DNA from: Pelagomonas calceolata
Lineage: Eukaryota; Sar; Pelagophyceae; Pelagomonadales; Pelagomonadaceae
Assembly (NCBI GenBank): GCA_918797485.1
Contig: CAKKNE010000003.1
Location: 5,084,001 to 5,148,000 of the forward strand
Reading direction: 5' to 3'
Length of the DNA stretch: 64,000 nucleotides
Translations under genes and position numbers: made by a program
Shown here: positions 47,601-58,800 of the stretch, one piece after another
Layout: every line of letters starts with the position of its first letter
Position numbering within the stretch: position 1 is the stretch's first letter
Notes under the pieces: model-generated
The model's input: only the letters and a program-made list of their open reading frames with translations
Told to the model about the DNA's origin: nothing
The model's database searches: none

Positions 47601-50179
47601 CTGGTGTCGTCCATCTCGTACACGAACATACTGGGCGCGGCGGTCGTCGGCACCACCGTCGTCGTCGGCGCTACCGTCGGCACGGCCGTCGGCTCGACCG
47701 TTGGCACCGTAGTCGGCGCGGCCGACGCCGTCGGCTGCGGCGACCAGGCGAGCGAGTTCGGAAACGTCGAGCCCACGAACCAGCCGCTACTCCAGGGCGC
47801 GTCGCGGCCGTCGCCGCAGCTCGCGTCGTAGAAGAGGTAATGCGTGCTGCTGGTCGAGGCGTAGATCGGCCGGCCGTCGCTCGTCATCGTGACGTACTCG
47901 TAGTGGCCGTTCAAATCCTCGTTGTTGAACCCATTCAGCAAGTAGTCTCTGCAGAGCTCGGTCGGCGCGCTGCTCGGGGGAGGGGATATGGTCGGGGCCG
48001 GCGTTGGCGCGGGGCTCGGCGCTGACGTCGTCGGGACCAACGTCGGGGCAGGCGTGGGAAATAACGTCGGCGTCAGCGTCGGTGCAGGCGTCGGCGCCGG
48101 GACGCACGTGCCCGCTTCAGCGCCGCCGCAGCCGAGAAGGACCTTCCCGCCGGCGGCGCACACGTCTTCCTCGCGATCCGAACACGACTCGCATCCGGTG
48201 CACGTGTCGCATTCTGAGTCGCAACTGTTTGAATAGTCGTCGCAGGACTCGTCGCAGTCCGACGCGATGTATGAGCCCGAGCCCTCGTTGAACGTGCCCG
48301 CAGGACAAGATGTGGAATGGCTGCCTCCTATACACACGACGCCCTGGAGCTGCCGGCGCGCCTCGCAGCGGTGGCCGCCGATGCCGACAGTCAGGTGCAC
48401 GGACGCGGCGTCGACCGCGACGGCGCCGTGCACGACGCCGCGCGGCAGGAACAGCGCGTCGCCGGGCTCCAGCACGACTGTCTCGCAGGCGAGGTCGTCG
48501 AGGTCGTCGTCCTCGTACGTCGTGCACGACGCCGAGCGCTTCGTGCGGCAGTGGCGCCACTCCTTGGCCCCGCTGAGCTGGAGCACGAGAATCTGCGTGG
48601 AATCAACCGGTAAGGAAATGAGAGCGTTGTTCGACAAGAAACTCTCGCGGAGATAACTAGTGATCTCGGCACCGACGGGCACGTCCGTCGTGTCCGTGTG
48701 GCTCGCGAGCGCCGACCGCCCGCGCGCCGAGGCGTACACGTGCGCCGTGTGCGCGTCAAGGGGAAACGGCGCGAGGATCTGCTCGTAGGCCGTGCCCGTC
48801 GCGTCGAAGCCGCCCTTGAGGTTTTCGACGCGCAGCACCGCCGACTCGACCTCCTCGGCGAGCGGCGCGCCCGTCCCGTCGTGGCCCAGCTCCGCGCATC
48901 CGCCGGACGCGACGCAGCCGAGCCGCGCCGCGAGGTCTTCGACGTGCCGCGCCGCCGCCGCCGCGGGCGTCACGGTGAGCGCATCGTGCGCCAGCGCACC
49001 CCGGCCGAAGAACGGCGCGTAGGCTGCCGCGACCGTCGCGTCGGCCGACGGGCTGCCGCGGACGACAGTCGTCTCGGAGCGCATCATGAGCTCCGCCGGC
49101 GGCGCCGGCCACACGTAGGGTGCCACGCCCCGCGGCGCAGCTGGTTGGGCGTGTAGCGCGGGCGCGGCGCCGTCGAAGAAGTCGAAGCGCGTCGGGTGGC
49201 TGTAGAGCGCGACGGCGCCGCGCCCGACCTCCATATTCGTAATCGAGTGTCCTGCGGCTGCCGACCGTTGCGCCCAGCGCGCCGCTGCGGTCGCATCGAC
49301 GCCGGAGGCCTCGAAGATAGACGCTAGCGCATCGACGTTTGGCCACCGCTCGAATGCGAGACCAATCTTTGCGCGTTCGGCGCGCGCGAGCGGCGCCGGG
49401 CCGTCTGCCCGGAAGAAGCCGGTCACGGACACGTCGTAAATCGATGCCGCGTGGGCGTCGGCCGCCGCCTCGAGCGCCTCGGCCAGCTGGCCGCCGCCGA
49501 CGGTGATGAAGCTGTCGCGCGCCGGCCGCGGCGTGCCGTCCGATGTGGCCCCGACGGCGTACTGGCGCAGCGCCGTCGTCGCCTCGCCCACGCGCCACTC
49601 GAGCGACAGCGTGCGCGGCGGCTCCCGCGTGCCGCTGCTAAACACTGGCGGCATCGCCGCCTCTGCGGCCGCTGGTAGCTGGGGTAGGGCCGCGCCGTCG
49701 CGGTTCTGGACGTAGAGCTTCGCGGCGCCCGCGTCCGCGTCAACTCCGAAGCCGTAGACCGGCGGCGGCGCCTCCGTGGCGAGCACCTCGAGCCAGGCGT
49801 CGACGAGCGGTGGCGCCTTGAGCGCGGCGGCCGTGCGCGCGGCCGCGCGGCGCTGGGCGTCGCGCGGCAGGTGCCCTCCCACGCCCGGAAGCTCCAGCGC
49901 GACGTAGTACCGCGCGGTGGCGGCTTTCCCGTTCGAGAACTTGGCCGACACGCCGAGCGCCTCGAGCGGCGGATCGGCGCCGTCGTACAGCGCGGCCAGC
50001 TCGCGGAAGGGCGCGCCCCAGACCGGAGCCGCGGGGTCGATGCCCGTCGCCCGGCGCAGCGCCGCCGCGGCTGCGCCCGCCCCGGGGTCGACCGTCGGCC
50101 CGTCACCGGCCCTTGGTTGGGACCAGAAGAACAGCACGGCCAGAGCCGCAGCCAGGGCCGCCGCTGGCCAGGCGGGCAT
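35651..50179 (-). CDS. Giant cell-surface protein: JmjC/cupin, DUF285, FG-GAP, C-type lectins, REJ, GPS
   Basis: 4,842 codons without a stop from the ATG at 50179. Order: membrane anchor/signal (1-28); cupin_4/JmjC-like domain (about 450-605) with HTD (about 495) and a late His in FLPRGVVHG; Cys-rich part (615-690); Thr-Pro linkers between all modules; a DUF285/BspA block (855-1015) with [17 protein letters not shown] units; an FG-GAP-like propeller (1040-1390); a PPC-like domain (about 1590-1740); five C-type lectin folds (about 1750-1950, 2290, 2427, 2660, 2960); Calx-beta-like strands (about 3320-3700); a polycystin-like REJ region (about 3720-4370); a GPS motif ([16 protein letters not shown], then [11 protein letters not shown], about 4717-4752); and a Pro/Thr tail. 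Known REJ-GPS proteins continue into membrane helices, but none follow here. The tail ends inside array 1, at a likely donor (35687/35686), so the printed stop may be bypassed by splicing. Two small modules (LCRDYL...; CHYEAHAY...) occur twice. Confidence 0.75.
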   Translation of the reverse strand: MPAWPAAALAAALAVLFFWSQPRAGDGPTVDPGAGAAAAALRRATGIDPAAPVWGAPFRELAALYDGADPPLEALGVSAKFSNGKAATARYYVALELPGVGGHLPRDAQRRAAARTAAALKAPPLVDAWLEVLATEAPPPVYGFGVDADAGAAKLYVQNRDGAALPQLPAAAEAAMPPVFSSGTREPPRTLSLEWRVGEATTALRQYAVGATSDGTPRPARDSFITVGGGQLAEALEAAADAHAASIYDVSVTGFFRADGPAPLARAERAKIGLAFERWPNVDALASIFEASGVDATAAARWAQRSAAAGHSITNMEVGRGAVALYSHPTRFDFFDGAAPALHAQPAAPRGVAPYVWPAPPAELMMRSETTVVRGSPSADATVAAAYAPFFGRGALAHDALTVTPAAAAARHVEDLAARLGCVASGGCAELGHDGTGAPLAEEVESAVLRVENLKGGFDATGTAYEQILAPFPLDAHTAHVYASARGRSALASHTDTTDVPVGAEITSYLRESFLSNNALISLPVDSTQILVLQLSGAKEWRHCRTKRSASCTTYEDDDLDDLACETVVLEPGDALFLPRGVVHGAVAVDAASVHLTVGIGGHRCEARRQLQGVVCIGGSHSTSCPAGTFNEGSGSYIASDCDESCDDYSNSCDSECDTCTGCESCSDREEDVCAAGGKVLLGCGGAEAGTCVPAPTPAPTLTPTLFPTPAPTLVPTTSAPSPAPTPAPTISPPPSSAPTELCRDYLLNGFNNEDLNGHYEYVTMTSDGRPIYASTSSTHYLFYDASCGDGRDAPWSSGWFVGSTFPNSLAWSPQPTASAAPTTVPTVEPTAVPTVAPTTTVVPTTAAPSMFVYEMDDTSIRTALAAWLADATAAEAKYGRILNWDTSGVTDMSYLFCGGGSGYCNSAVASFNEDIGAWDTSGVTDMGAMFRGAYAFDQDIGAWDTSGVTTMDYMFSGASSFNQDIGAWDTSGIRTMNSMFRSASAFDQDLSWCVDGDVSLHRAFENTPCASTSCGVTKSSACGRRLQAETWARGWREMAQMTGTQPDANFGWAVAMEGEIIAISAPCINCWASSYTTGRRTYVFLASTRSDGSLSYNEVAKLPGGTALALDGNVLAITTCGPGSGCAGTAYVYRTLDGGASWTEVAKLGNGYLVALSGNVLAVCSGRLYVYRTLDDGESWSQTTDLVGGSSVALAGDVLVVGSTSDEHARVLLTSDGGTSWIQTTTLTASDGRVGNGFGYALALDGDVLAVSAVHAGTGGAVYVFLASNGGSSWNEVAILTASDTVANDYFGRALALDGDALVIGAAHNSHHGPSHDGAGAVYGFTASDGALDWSYEGKLTASDGRGGWPADWFGHGLALSGDTLAVGAPQCSAGDGCPTPGKAYVFKTGLPSAAPTTSPAPSPAPTTSFEPTLSLQPTAAPTRLCHYEAHAYSGEAFPWGEVAWSERLDGGVVHDDRTVTAECGTFGPTSVPSPAPTISSPPSSAPTELCRDYLASGFHDDDLNGHYEYVAMTSDGRPIYASASSTHYLFYDASCGDGGWFVDSAFPNSLAWSPQPTAVPTTTAAPSTAIPTVSAAPTIAPTTGTKSIACGETRYESTTGAAHWLSGNDAPDHFYIIRPSETAYYHFSTCGSDYDTMLYLYSVVGYEANTCLRSPAPHAGAVDLIGEWDDPGEEICTSAGSRGNLEDVWTSQPLQAGATYVLQVTGYSEHGGALETDCDTDHARDAGAAGNYVLTVGCGSEPDEGGTFTITSSNVHWDECYGECAAIGGEFSCISDESQNEQAYKAFGGSCPQGATECGAWLAVTDEASEGSWVCQSAYTAHKGWCANAHNSDVDDTEYGCNGREDCDADDSCVAYEAATAASTDATCTRNPEAVSGTGDDEGSTCFVKTKAGGSTQNYLPWSSWEPNGGTRENCVNIWGPNGRDRAWNDYQCSESLFPCVCQMGGSSDEGGGACTAWGYQSEDQLACYGSVSGMTYDLDHPCWHELDANPTCCNYCGPWTSSEYESTCSALDIIRVSTGCCFSVQDSSGREHHYDQDQNFCYNGVGCDSVRSVKVYDCSGGDEDEGEDDEDMAACLACVNMECEGNEPHSEICSDCFGEDCDECRDAVGESELAAFVSGGCDFDDGSDIGRWFRDEGCGSLRGCCPITRNFCTNDASLPDNCNCGDCGYPACGDCDCDDYGDDHCCTGSPGSCIKLYDVETDKCEWETYEHSGDLDACRAKCAARLDCYAIQYESSGSSWCDGCTGSTDAVGADLSLWADTSGGVHVESRECFAGTVSSSGNAFHLSPSRMSQPDCVNYCSALGGTLACINNAAENSAALAILDVGIDTSRTDTPGWVGAWIGLTYQGSGHRWPLGCSSTFTFWQPGEPNGGAASPFVEMYTSSTPGKGAGRWNDHDSSYSLQCLCSTTASSATPSGSSDDMMFSYFPGPATHASARAACQALGGDLASIHSAEENAAAFALTGGKSTRIGLTDAAAEGTFVWDDGTPLDYEAWNGGEPNSYGGDEDCVGYLHGAGDRWHDIRCDITSDRTDLGYICRSPCTAERGPVEVSGSCASFNCYEDSHINGHDITCQSGLSQAQCVDLCCAEAECLGFDYSASDSRCCTSSVSRAVSFDQNAGSGYLSCEKNDVTCGFSEDRKLSAEGGDSGSASGSFVYVDQAKSFDDARAYCRAYYHDLASIHSSSENAAVAALCPGECWIGGSDAAQEGTWTWSDGTAWDYENWESGEPNNHDGDEPYTVILHNSKWNDENRYGSYQFVCATSASGPHVLKSALTVGGLALEAAEPHAGVLVSAIASMASVAQSQVSVEIEVTTMPKCAATFCSNEDGSGTCCTLPAGRYGNCERCDSHPNSVLTSAPCPGNDQISYVRVEGAAACGAWVHEHCPDCGGRHDFLDGPGVYRASSGDFNDNTLSDATIGCVVNGAVTEQDCGSGDASFTEFLFVADVGSWSNGRAQCQSRGGDLATIHSAAEDAAAKAVVPSGSSAWIGLSDTTTEGSYAWVDGSALDYVNWAGGEPNQSGGNEDCAGFYKGHSSGWADGNCDEWEGADPVGAVCSIPGSSTGSDDYDYWEALCPECGDEHNCAAAAECHGWCCSTWGECCSEDEDEVCSNPTCPDASAATCCDIDGDCDDGDDDWCCGTDFLCTNDSPDWAAQQGGVLCCSLGHAPTPTTLLAITYSIRADSFYTALALAKILEDVSPSQVDTYVQAAASAAGASGAFAAFSTLLVSEVVVVEALPAPTCHYEAHAYGGEAFPWGEVTWSERRGGASEDRAVTFECGTFGPTSVPTAVPSSAPTAAPTAAPTTAVPSPVPSLAPTTINYRLADFSATPPAELAEAAFTGTGLKVEHLVVNLTVPATEPVHVSLSAWEQGGGGFRGRRRKGGGALRFYDEDPDNPGYALVSDRGRAFVTKIIPAGDTILTLAAGALRDRVNNGQSVVQTITVSLDSDDAIYGRERNFIGSFAVTVLDVDESLIEVNKFLATTDPVTSAAAALTAKAKENAAAFVFTAALTSRPFSAVRLEVKGDVDAFASISVDGADGGNRTVEPADWASAATYEFRVADDAVLSGDRNYSVWFVARSDDANYDGRRSATMTCQVIEDDVAFATVSGKALTVGAGVDGPTFSDGYWITLSAPPTADVIVSLGCADTNVFNTKRLLFTPDNWDRKYVAVNASLADPDVLEGRTATLTHSVASSDAFFDGLAVSDVEIAVEFSVDSVPPPKLELVRFLDGGNGLDVLFDSPTNMIDGEWDIDCATLFEYAAQQFGADGTCAWTNSSALRVTFGAGAQIVPFDYVAATEKNAAWLKGGVLKNDLDGATLTSAAQYAEAQKPLHPVAPAVSITAPESVGVCDGVVLDARGATGGGSRALTYNWGVLTSWDAETDADMASVAALKAKLAAADAAGAVTLGLAFDDLLAGRAYDFLITATNFLGVTTTAYATVDKLASPAPSVQFQSAATQTMVRSDKKSLKLDVALPKLACVDANVSSTALGFAWRAWRLAGATYVRDIPDLAEYTANPMSCRLPADALAAQTTYKFQVTVGFADTMTINSSATTTIVVGSQVLVASILGGVEQAVAIGATTELDGSESYDPDEEGALAYAWTAARVLDDGSREDANPLLASADTTQSVLAFTPTTAAGWASDTSYEFTLTVSHGARSAAYSVLVSVSSDQYMPRATVTGFDESVKYNPTEDTFAAIYFEATSPDPGRTIEQTAWSVGAGQSAGLLGKPSGAPSPMLIDLGKTRPNAVYRLRLTVTDSIGSTSSTVVSLTTNGPPTSGTFAVAPYRGTALETEFEFLLDGWSDDVDDYPLTYTYGYRLVQDAALTPLVADQYASAWFLTTLPQAPNVNITCVGRVFDRYLSYAQAFTPVRVDPLEISTEDLSAFAGDLLSASADTGDGEASLSLVSNVASVLGGTDASRRRLSAKQELIDDLMAHTISAASLVGTGSSAAAAAQVLSTVSRLTGDPDSLSESSQTGALGLLSDVVGGAAGSGFDADTAASTAATVSSLLDASLFASGMVDARRALGAANADLGGQIAGTVGALATGMIAGAYGGQNRSVVTDNMELRAFRTDCGTRDAAFRLFSGTGVANLPASALDAAGGGSCDAGAAGAPADVDVKVARLKNVYASEGDGTISDLLQIELGGEGTTVKIDNLAEPIVFDIPFDYDPALEDDYDQGTDTGLCSDQSQVLTFNCDVPTTFDCGGSEDPRDVTVNCPTKAASCSFWDNATRSWSSDGCSVVANTASGVTCACTHLTDFSASTTAPDADVVVSVRYPTPSPTTPSPTSSPTTSSPGPSPQPTSTPTLRPTPAPSVVPVQSPTLRPTAAPEAAPVAAPVPTSQSTPLVS

Positions 50180-50428
50180 CACGAAGCTGTTGTTCGCTGC
50201 CGCTGGACCTCCAAACGCCTCTCACTCCAGGCGATCTCGAAGCTGTTGTTGGCTGCCCCTGGACCTCAAAACGCCTTCCAGGGCTGCTAAAACGCCTTTA
50301 CTCCCGGCCAGTATCAGCAGCAATACCGTGAAGCTTTTGCTACTAGCCGAAGCCTTGGCCGTGGCCGCGAGATACAAGCTCGTAGCTTCGTGCGCCTGCG
50401 GAGCACTAGGGACAGGCTGAGAGTTACA
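50180..50428. promoter_or_regulatory. Divergent intergenic with a 37-bp direct repeat
   Basis: AAGCTGTTGTTCGCTGCCGC (50184) and AAGCTGTTGTTGGCTGCCCC (about 50239) start two ~37-bp repeats ending in AAACGCCT. They lie just upstream of the giant gene's ATG and could hold its promoter. Confidence 0.35.
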
Positions 50429-51640
50429 ATGCCAAGACATGTGAATATGATGCTAGAGTGCGGGGTCCCATATGGGAACGAGTTGTATGCTCGTAGTGTA
50501 TTGCTCTGCGGTGATCGACCAGGCAAGCTACTGCGTATTTTACTGTGGCTACTGCCATATGGCCATGGCTGCCCCTGGTCGATGAAGCCACGGCCGTCGG
50601 CAGCCGGGCCATGCCTCATCATGCACACGCTGCCGGCGCTGATGGCGGCTCTCGGCGCCGGCGGCGACGGCATGTCGGTGACGAGCTTCGGCGCGCGGCG
50701 GCCGTCGCGCGTGGCGCGCGCGTCGAACTGGACGGACGCCGCCCGGCTCCTCGCGCGGCACCCGCGCGCGACGCTCTTTGTCACCGGCCACTCGATGCGC
50801 TGGACGGACGCGGACGTGGTCGTGGCGCTCGCGCCGATCGCGAGCGCGGCGGGCGTGCTGCACGCGGACGACCGGCAGGTCACCGTCGACGCGCGGCTCA
50901 CGACCGCCGCGCTACTCGACGTCGCGCTCGCGCGGGGGCGCTACATCGGAGGGTTCCCGGACGCGAGCGACCTCTCGGTCGGCGGCGTCGTGCGCATCGG
51001 GGGCGTCGGGCCCAGCAGCGCCTCGCGCGGCCTGTTCGCGGACAACGCCCGCGCGTTCTACGGATTCCGACGAGGATCGACCAAAATAGAGGCCCTGGAC
51101 CGGGCGGAGCTCGGCGAGAGCGTTCTCACGCGCGTCGCCTTTGATTGGTACCGCGTCGGCGGGATGAAATTCACGCGCCGCTTCCACGACGGAAGCTTCG
51201 GCGCTCGCCGCGTCGCGGACCTCGCGCCGGACGTCCTCTTCTTCGAGCAGGACTCGGACGCCTTCGGCAGAGGCACCATCAAGACGGCCGTCGCCGACGC
51301 GTCCGCTTCCGTTCCCGCTACGCTCCGTCGCATCCGTCTGCTGCACAACGAGGCGCTCGAATATACGAACGAGCACGTCGCGGCGGGGCGCGTGCCGCGG
51401 TGGATTTGCCGCTGGTTCACGTCATCCGCTGCCGCCGACGGCTTCATTCGAGCGGCGCGGAGCTGCGTGGCGAATGACACGGCGTTCCATGTGCGACGAG
51501 ATCGCAGTCGGCGCCTCGGGGTCTGCATCTACTCGTGGGGACGTACGCACGCCGAGGCGGAGCCGCGCGGGCCTTTGCTGGAGGCGGTGCGCCACTGCTA
51601 CCCGCGGCTGCTCGTCGAGAGCGCTGAGTACCCCATTTAA
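50429..51640 (+). CDS. FAD-linked oxidase-like protein (VAO/PCMH type)
   Basis: The ORF has 403 residues from the ATG at 50429; a second good start is ATG 50621 (MHTLPALMAALGAGGDG), which begins the GC-rich part and looks like a signal peptide. The region after it has LFVTGHSMRWTDADVVVALA, then VTVDARLTTAALLDVALARG and the Gly block GFPDASDLSVGGVVRIGGVG. This matches the FAD-binding PCMH domain of the VAO family ('rG-GHS', 'v-v-ag------l---l---G', 'tvGG----G-g--s--yG'), closest in pattern to cytokinin-dehydrogenase-like oxidases. GHS would be the flavin-linking His site. The substrate domain is short and not typical, and the C-terminal 100 residues are unassigned. The upstream 60 residues may not be coding. 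Confidence 0.5.
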   Translation: MPRHVNMMLECGVPYGNELYARSVLLCGDRPGKLLRILLWLLPYGHGCPWSMKPRPSAAGPCLIMHTLPALMAALGAGGDGMSVTSFGARRPSRVARASNWTDAARLLARHPRATLFVTGHSMRWTDADVVVALAPIASAAGVLHADDRQVTVDARLTTAALLDVALARGRYIGGFPDASDLSVGGVVRIGGVGPSSASRGLFADNARAFYGFRRGSTKIEALDRAELGESVLTRVAFDWYRVGGMKFTRRFHDGSFGARRVADLAPDVLFFEQDSDAFGRGTIKTAVADASASVPATLRRIRLLHNEALEYTNEHVAAGRVPRWICRWFTSSAAADGFIRAARSCVANDTAFHVRRDRSRRLGVCIYSWGRTHAEAEPRGPLLEAVRHCYPRLLVESAEYPI

Positions 51641-52190
51641 GACATCCTAGGAAACTCTAGACACTGTAGACAGTCGCGGACGCGAGACTCCACACGCAAC
51701 AACCGTAACATGGAGTGAACTCTTGATTACAACTAGTGCTAATATAAACACGGGGATTCACCTATGGCGTCCGTCGCCAATACCGCTACCATGGCCACAC
51801 CGGCTGTACACACATCGCAGCCCCGTATTTTCTACAACAGCCGCGGGTGTGCCCCCCCTGTACCGTCAACGGTACGGGGCAGCTATCAATTGGGGAGGTA
51901 GACACTGCGCCAATGACACCAATTTACTACACTAGTATATATTGCTATTTCGAAGCTCCGGTTGGGTATCCTGACTGAGCAGCCTGAGGGAGAAGGCTCT
52001 TAGGAGCTTGTTCCTATTTTTAGGTCTTCCTTAATTAATTTATTTATTTAAATAAATTAGACTGTCCGGAGCATCACCTACCCCTTTCTCCCTCCCGAGT
52101 AAGGAAACACTGGCAGACCAGAGGAGAGCCCCTTGGAAAGTCACCCTAGGCCCAACGGAGTAAACCAGCACGTCGCTAGCGCAGCGGCGG
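51641..52190. other. Intergenic with inverted TAAA-family repeat
   Basis: Contains a degraded copy of the 28-bp palindrome (51858-51881) and a TAAA-family repeat in reverse direction (51943-52058). No gene seen. Confidence 0.5.
51943..52058 (-). repeat. TAAA-tailed short interspersed element, copy 3
   Basis: Reverse complement of the 4150-4283 element: CTATTTCGAAGCTCCGGTTGG, then GAGCTTGTTCCTA and AGGTCTTCCTTAA followed by a (TTTA) run. Confidence 0.6.
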
Positions 52191-52718
52191 CTACTGGTGC
52201 ATGAGCGCGTCCACGGCCACGGAAAACGCCGCGAAGCCGACGCACCCTAGACACGCCGCCTGGGGGCCTTGCTTGGCCGCGAGGACTGCCCCCGTGGCGC
52301 AGCCCGAGAGGCTCCCGTTGATGGCGTCGTGCCTGCCGCGCGCCTTCTCGAAAAGGCAGTCGCAGCCCGAGAAGAGCGCCGTGATGACGGCGAACGACTT
52401 CGTGTACCACATCGCCTTGTCGCCGAGCGCACGCCAGGCGACGCGGACCTGGTGCGCCAGTGGTGCGGCGGGGATCGCGCGGCCGCCGGGCCCCACGGGC
52501 ACCGACGGGTCCGCGCCGAGGATGCCGAAGAAGAGGCCCATCATCGCGCCCACGCCCGCGCCCAACACGACGCCCGTCGTCGCCTTGAACGCGCAGCTCT
52601 CCTGGGTCAGCCACAGCGGGTTCGGCGGCGGCGCGACGGGCGACGCCGGGAGGCTGAAGTACCTAAAGGCCGGGAGCGCGGAGGCCGGCGCGCGGTACGT
52701 GCTCGCATCATCGTCCAT
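52191..52718 (-). CDS. TIM22: Mitochondrial inner-membrane translocase TIM22
   Basis: 175 residues from the ATG at 52718. The Tim17/22/23 pattern is clear: CAFKATTGVVLGAGVGAMMG (first helix with the conserved Gly spacing), KSFAVITALFSGCDCLFEKARGRHDAINGSLSGCATGAVLA (middle, with the E-K-x-R-x-x-x-D-x-x-N block) and ACLGCVGFAAFSVAVDALM (last helix). TIM22 inserts carrier proteins into the inner mitochondrial membrane. It keeps the two Cys that form the intramolecular bridge in Tim22 (CAFK, and CDCLFEK) by position. The N-terminal ~35 residues are Pro/Ala-rich and variable, as usual. The call as TIM22 rather than TIM17/23 rests on the EKARG and CAFKA blocks. Confidence 0.85.
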   Translation of the reverse strand: MDDDASTYRAPASALPAFRYFSLPASPVAPPPNPLWLTQESCAFKATTGVVLGAGVGAMMGLFFGILGADPSVPVGPGGRAIPAAPLAHQVRVAWRALGDKAMWYTKSFAVITALFSGCDCLFEKARGRHDAINGSLSGCATGAVLAAKQGPQAACLGCVGFAAFSVAVDALMHQ

Positions 52719-52854
52719 CGTCAAACAATGACATCTTAGCGTAGGTTTGCAACCGCTGTCTGTAGACTGCTATTAGTTTTGTGGTGCTACCTACGGTATG
52801 TGCTGATCTACCTACCTACGGTACGGTACCTACCGTATTCACTAGGCCTACTCT

Positions 52855-53030
52855 ATCCGGGTATTTAACCAAGATAAGTGAGACTAGGATAGTGAAGCTA
52901 AGATAAAAATTTGGGAGATTTATAAGTGGAAAAGAGGCCGTTGCCACAACGGGCACCAACCCCAGGGACCCCGGACCACGCGCCCCCGCGCCAAAACAAC
53001 CATATCGAGAACTTCCCGCACAAACGGCCG
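52855..53030 (-). repeat. Repeat with GCGCGTGG core, inverted copy
   Basis: Reverse complement of 16596-16770, sharing AGTGAAGCTAAGATAAAA, GGCCGTTGCCACAACGGGC and CCACGCGCCCCCGCGCC. Confidence 0.6.
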
Positions 53031-53264
53031 CAAAAGTGGCCTTGATTGCGGGCCCCTTTTCAGGCACCTCCCGTAGGGTGCAAATATTGGCCCCAGGTCA
53101 GATTTCTCGAACCCCAAGAGGAAACGCATTGCCACGCACTTTCCTCCCATTCGCCGGTAGACCTATAAGAAAGTATCTTGCAGCGAGCCACTAGATACGT
53201 GGCCATATCATAGCAGGTACGGTACCACCCTACCGTAGGTACCGTGGTACTGCGGTACTCTGAG

Positions 53265-53545
53265 CTTACAGCGATTGTGCTATGATACTGTAGCTACCTT
53301 TATGTAGAGCTCCTCTCAGGTTCTAGTAGATATCAGAGGCTAGTGGCCTGTATCTTAGGATACTTCCTTCTCCCTCTTAATCTCCTTTATTCCAATTCTG
53401 TCTTCTCAGAGTTGAGGGGGTTCCCACACTCTCACGTTTCAGTGAGAGTTTTTCCTGTTGGCATCTCCGTGTCACATTGACACCCGAGAGACCTAGCTAC
53501 CACAGCTGCATTGTGCACTTGCTGCACCCAGCTCATACAAACATA
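53265..53545 (-). mobile_element. Ty1/copia-associated repeat fragment
   Basis: Near-perfect inverted match to 9190-9432, including CTTCCTTCTCCCTCTTAATC and GTTGAGGGGGTTCCCACACT. Fossil fragment; no intact element. Confidence 0.55.
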
Positions 53546-53625
53546 TTTAAACTTGCGAGGAGGATTTTTTTACGATTTTAATCCGGAGGTCCATACGGAG
53601 GAGAATCTGGTACGGGCTCCGGCAT

Positions 53626-53791
53626 CAGGGCGGCCGCGCCGGTTGAATCCTGTCAATCCCTGTCGAACAGGTCTCCCTGGGGTCGCCTAGGGTCGGTACT
53701 ATACACGTGCAAGCGCCTACGCCGCAAGCGCCGCCGCTTCAAGCATTTTTAGTCGATTTCTCTCAGCAGCCCATGAGCACCTTTTCAAAAC
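53626..53791. repeat. Duplicated left flank of array 2
   Basis: Same 166-bp sequence as 33600-33765 and in the same direction. It joins the array directly at 53791/53792. Confidence 0.8.
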
Positions 53792-55809
53792 GGGCCGGCC
53801 CCCTTAGCGTCGACCTCCACGCCATCGACGCGACGACCAGCTCGATGGTTTCCACACGGTCACGAGACGAGAGGTGTCGATTGAGACGTGGGCACGGGTG
53901 TCGGATCCGCATCGGCGCACCAGAGCGTCTCCTTGTTCGGGTTGTTTCCTTGGTTCGTGCACCAAGCCTCGCTCCTGTCTCCTCTAAAGTTCACTTCACC
54001 AGTGCTGATGATGAGGATCTTGCACCCGCCCCCTTGGTCGCAGACCTGTGCAGAAATTGGATTTCCCGGGCCGGCCCCCTTAGCGTCGACCTCCACGCCA
54101 TCGACGCGACGACTAGCTCGATGGTTTCCACACGGTCACGAGACGAGAGGTGTCGATTGAGACGTGGGAACGGGTGTCGGATCCGCATCGGCGCACCAGA
54201 GCGTCTCCTTGTTCGGGTTGTTTCCTTGGTTCGTGCACCAAGCCTCGCTCCTGTCTCCTCTAAAGTTCACTTTACCAGTGCTGATGATGAGGATCTTGCA
54301 CCCGCCCCTTGGTCGCAGACCGTGCAGAAATTGATTTCCGGGCCGGCCCCCTTAGCGTCGACCTCCACGCCATCGACGCGGCCACTAGCTCGATGGTTTC
54401 CACACGGTCACGAGACGAGAGGTGTCGTGGGCACGTGGGGCACGGGTGTCGGATCCGCATCGGCGCACTGCGTGCCTCCTTGTTCGGGTTGTTTCCTTGG
54501 TTCGTGCACCAAGCTCGCTCCTGTCTCCTCTAAAGTTCACTTCACCAGTGCTGATGATGAGGATCTTGCACCCGCCCCTTGGTCGCGCAGACCTGTGCAG
54601 AAATTGATTTCCGGGCCGGCCCCCTTAGCGTCGACCTCCACGCCATCGACGCGACGACTAGCTCGATGGTTTCCACACGGTCACGAGACGAGAGGTGTCG
54701 GTGGGCACGGGAACGGTGTCGGATCCGCATCGGCGCACCAGAGCGTCCTTGTTCGGGTTGTTTCCTTGGTTCGTGCACCAAGCCTCGCTCCTGTCTCCTC
54801 TAAAGTTCACTTCACCAGTGCTGATGATGAGGATCTTGCACCCGCCCCCTTGGTCGCAGACCTGTGCAGAAATTGATTTCCGGGCCGGCCCCCTTAAAGT
54901 CGACCTCCACGCCATCGACGCGGCGACTAGCTCGATGGTTTCCACACGGTCACGAGACGAGAGGTGTCGTGAGCACGGGCACGGGTGTCGGATCCGCATC
55001 GGCGCACCCGCCGCCTCCTTGTTCGGGTTGTTTCCTTGGTTCGTGCACCAAGCTCGCTCCTGTCTCCTCTAAAGTTCACTTTACCAGTGCTGATGATGAG
55101 GATCTTGCACCCGCCCCCTTGGTCGCAGACCTGTGCAGAAATTGATTTCCGGGCCGGCCCCCTTAGCGTCGACCTCCACGCCATCGACGCGACGACTAGC
55201 TCGATGGTTTCCACACGGTCACGAGACGAGAGGTGTCGGTGGGCACGTGGGGGCACGGGTGTCGGATCCGCATCGGCGCACCAGAGCGTCTCCTTGTTCG
55301 GGTTGTTTCCTTGGTTCGTGCACCAAGCCTCGCTCCTGTCTCCTCTAAAGTTCACTTTACCAGTGCTGATGATGAGGATCTTGCACCCGCCCCCTTGGTC
55401 GCAGACCTGTGCAGAAATTGGATTTCCCGGGCCGGCCCCCTTAGCGTCGACCTCCACGCCATCGACGCGACGACTAGCTCGATGGTTTCCACACGGTCAC
55501 GAGACGAGAGGTGTCGATTGAGACGTGGGCACGGGTGTCGGATCCGCATCGGCGCACCAGAGCGTCTCCTTGTTCGGGTTGTTTCCTTGGTTCGTGCACC
55601 AAGCCTCGCTCCTGTCTCCTCTAAAGTTCACTTTACCAGTGCTGATGATGAGGATCTTGCACCCGCCCCCTTGGTCGCAGACCTGTGCAGAAATTGGATT
55701 TCCCGGGCCGGCGCCCTTAGCGTCGACCTCCACGCCATCGACGCGACGACTAGCTCGATGGTTTCCACACGGTCACGAGACGAGAGGTGTCGATTGAGAC
55801 GTGGGCACG
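53792..55809 (-). repeat. Tandem array 2: seven ~275-bp intron-exon-like units
   Basis: Same unit as array 1, with anchors at about 53809, 54087, 54358, 54630, 54899, 55170, 55447 and 55722. The units next to the giant gene (55259-55408 and 55537-55686 approximately) keep the 150-nt exon, CAG acceptor and GT donor. Others differ by one or two bases in the open segment, and one (about 54172-54320) lacks the AG of the acceptor. The last unit matches that next to array 1's gene almost exactly. Confidence 0.75.
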
Positions 55810-58800
55810 GGCGCCGCGACTGGAGCGGCTTCCGGCGCAGCGGTAGGCCTCAGCGTTGGCGACTGCACGGGGACCACGCTGGGCGCGGGCGTCGGCCGCA
55901 GCGTCGGCGTCGACGTCGGTTGCGGCGTCGGGCGCTTGCTGGGCGCGAGCGTCGGCCGCTGCGTCGGCGTCGACGTCGGTTGCGGCGTCGGGCGCTTGCT
56001 GGGCGCGGACGTCGGCCGCCACGTCGGGCGCTTGCTGGGCGCGGGCGTCGGCCGCTGCGTAGGCATCGGTGTAGGCTTCGGCGTCGGAGACGCCGTGGGG
56101 CGCGGCGAAGGAGACTGCGATGGCCGTGGAGTTGGACTTGGAAACGTCGGGCGAGGCGTCGGACCAGGCATGGGTCTTGGCGTCGGCCTCGGGCAGTTGA
56201 AGAGGTAGTTGACTTGCACGACGCCGCACGACGTCGACTCGCACCGGGTGTTGTAGAACGCAAAACTGCCCAGGTACACGCGGTGGTCCACGCACCAGCC
56301 GAGGTCCTGGTTAAAGGACGATGCGTCTTCGAACATCTCCTCCATATCGAGAACAGCTCCAACGCTCCAGCCCCCAACGTCCTGATTGAAGCTGGATGCT
56401 TCCTTGAACATCTCCACCATCGACGTTACACCTGAGGTATCCCAAGCGCTAATGTCCTCGTTGAAAGACGAGGCTTCCTCGAACAACTCATCCATGTCCG
56501 TTACCCCGCCAGTCTCCCACGTGGAAATGTGGCCGTACGTCGCTGTGGCGCCAGTCGGATTCGAGAGCCACACTCCGACTGCTACTCTGATTTTCCAGTT
56601 GACCATGACGCTGCCAATACCCGGGAGGATGTTGCAGTTAACTCCCCCCACGATGCCGCACCACGTCGACTCGCACTGGGCGGTGTCGAACGCATCGTCC
56701 AGGTCCACGTCATTGTTCAGGCACCAGCCGAGGTCCTGGTTGAATGCTGTCGCGTCCTTGAACATGTCGTGCATGTCCGTAACCGCTCCAACGTTCCAGC
56801 TGCTAATATCCTGATTGAAGGAGGTTGCTTCCTGGAACATATTGGCCATCGTTGTGACGCCCGAGGTGTCCCACGCGCCAATGTCTTGGTTAAAGGCCGA
56901 GGCGCCATCGAACATGTACTCCATCGTTGTGACGCCCGAGGTGTCCCACGCGCCAATGTCTTGGTTAAAGGCCGAGGCGCCATCGAACATGTACTCCATC
57001 GTTGTGACGCCCGAGGTGTCCCACGCGCCGATGTCCTCGTTGAAGAACTCCACGGGGAGGTCATCGTCCAAGAGGCAACATGTGCTAATCAACCCAGACA
57101 TGTCCGTTACCCCCGATGTGTCCCACGTCGAGATGTGGCCGTACGTCGCCTCGGCGGCGGACTGGTCGGCAAACCAAGCCGCCACTGCATCTCTAATGCT
57201 ATCGTCGTCCATGACGTAGCCCGTGATCGGGCAGTTGTCCATTTGCACGACGCCGCACGACGTCGACTCGCACGGGGTGCCGTCGAACGCGCAGTTTCCC
57301 CAGAAGTCGCAAAGGACCACGTCGTCGTCCACGCACCAGCCGAGGTCCTGGTCGAAGGCCGAGGCTTCGTCGAACATCCTGTACATCGTCGTGACGCCGG
57401 AGGTGTCCCACGCGCCGATGTCCTCGTTGAAGGACGATCCCGCAAACAAACTCGACATGCTCGTCACCCCCGATGTCTCCCACGTCGAGATGTGGCCGTA
57501 CGTCGCCTCGGCGGCCGCGCTGTCCGAGAGCCACGCCGCGACGGCCGTTCTTATCGTGCTGTCGTCGGCGACCAGAGGTGCAATAGTGGGTGCTGGCGTT
57601 GCTGTCGGTGCGGGTGTCGTAGTTGGCGCTAAGGTCGGCGCACAGGTACCTTCCTCCATTTTCTGGACGCCACACGACGTCGACGCGCACGGGGTGCCTT
57701 CGAACGCATAGTCCAGGTTAACGTCGTTGGCCACGCACCAGTTGAGGTCCTGGTCAAAGGCCGAGGCGTCGTAGAACATCACGTGCATGTAAATGACGCC
57801 GGAGGTGTCCCACGCGCCGATGTCCTGGTCGAAGGCATAGGCGCCTCTGAACATGGCGCCCATGTCTGTGACGCCGGAGGTGTCCCACGCGCCGATGTCC
57901 TCGTTGAAGGACGCCGCAGCCGAGTTGGTACCCGAGCCGCAATACTGCGCACAAAACAACTGCGACATGTCCGTCACCCCGGAAGTCTCCCACGTCGAGA
58001 TGTGGCCGTACGTCGACTCGGCGGCCGTCGCGTCCGAGAGCCACGCCGCGACGGCCCATCTAATTTTCCAGTTGACCATGACGTTGCCCGTGAGCGAGAC
58101 GTCGCAGTCGCCTGTATTGGTCTCCCACTTCACGCCGCAATACGTCGACTCGCACGGGGTGCCACTGAACGCGTAGCCCAGGCTCACGTCGTCGTTGACG
58201 CACCAGCCGAGGTCCTGGTCGAAGGCCGAGGCGTCTCCAAACATCTCGGTCATGTCAGTGACGCTGTGGACCGCCCAACCACTGATGTCCTGGTCGAAGG
58301 CATAGGCGCCTCTGAACATGGCGCCCATGTCTGTGACGCCGGAGGTGTCCCACGCGCCGATGTCCTCGTTGAAGGACGCCGCAGCCGAGTTGGTACCCGA
58401 GCCGCAATACTGCGCACAAAACAACAGCGACATGTCCGTCACCCCGCCAGTCGCCCACGTCGAGATGTGGCCGTATGTCGTCTCGGCGGTGGTTGCGTCA
58501 GCGAGCCACGCCGCGACGGCCGTTCCAATGTTGCTATCGGTCATGACGTTGCCTGTCGGGCAGTCGCTTCTTTGCTCGACGCTGCACGACGTCGACTCGC
58601 ACGGGGTGCTGGAGAACGCGTCCTCCGTGTCCACGTCGTAGGCTACGCACCAGCCGAGGTCCTGGTCGAAGGCCGAGGCGTCCTTGAACATGTCGTGCAT
58701 ATCTATGACCGCTGCAACGTTCCAGCTGCTAATATCCTGATTGAAGGAGGTTGCTTCCTCGAACATCCCGCACATCGTTGTGACGCCCGAGGTGTCCCAC

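Larger units (their letters stand above)
52719..53625. other. Intergenic repeats
   Basis: Two CTACGGTAC islands (52788-52836, 53217-53250), an inverted copy of the 16596-16770 repeat (about 52855-53030) and a copia-associated fragment (53265-53545). No gene seen. Confidence 0.5.

Noticed and set aside
53707-54876. Plus-strand frame of 389 codons running through array 2 (and similar ones in array 1)
   Set aside because: It is the antisense of the repeat units. It has no signal or domain, and the minus strand has splice signals and continuity with the surface genes. Tandem repeats with a period near a multiple of three often look open on both strands.
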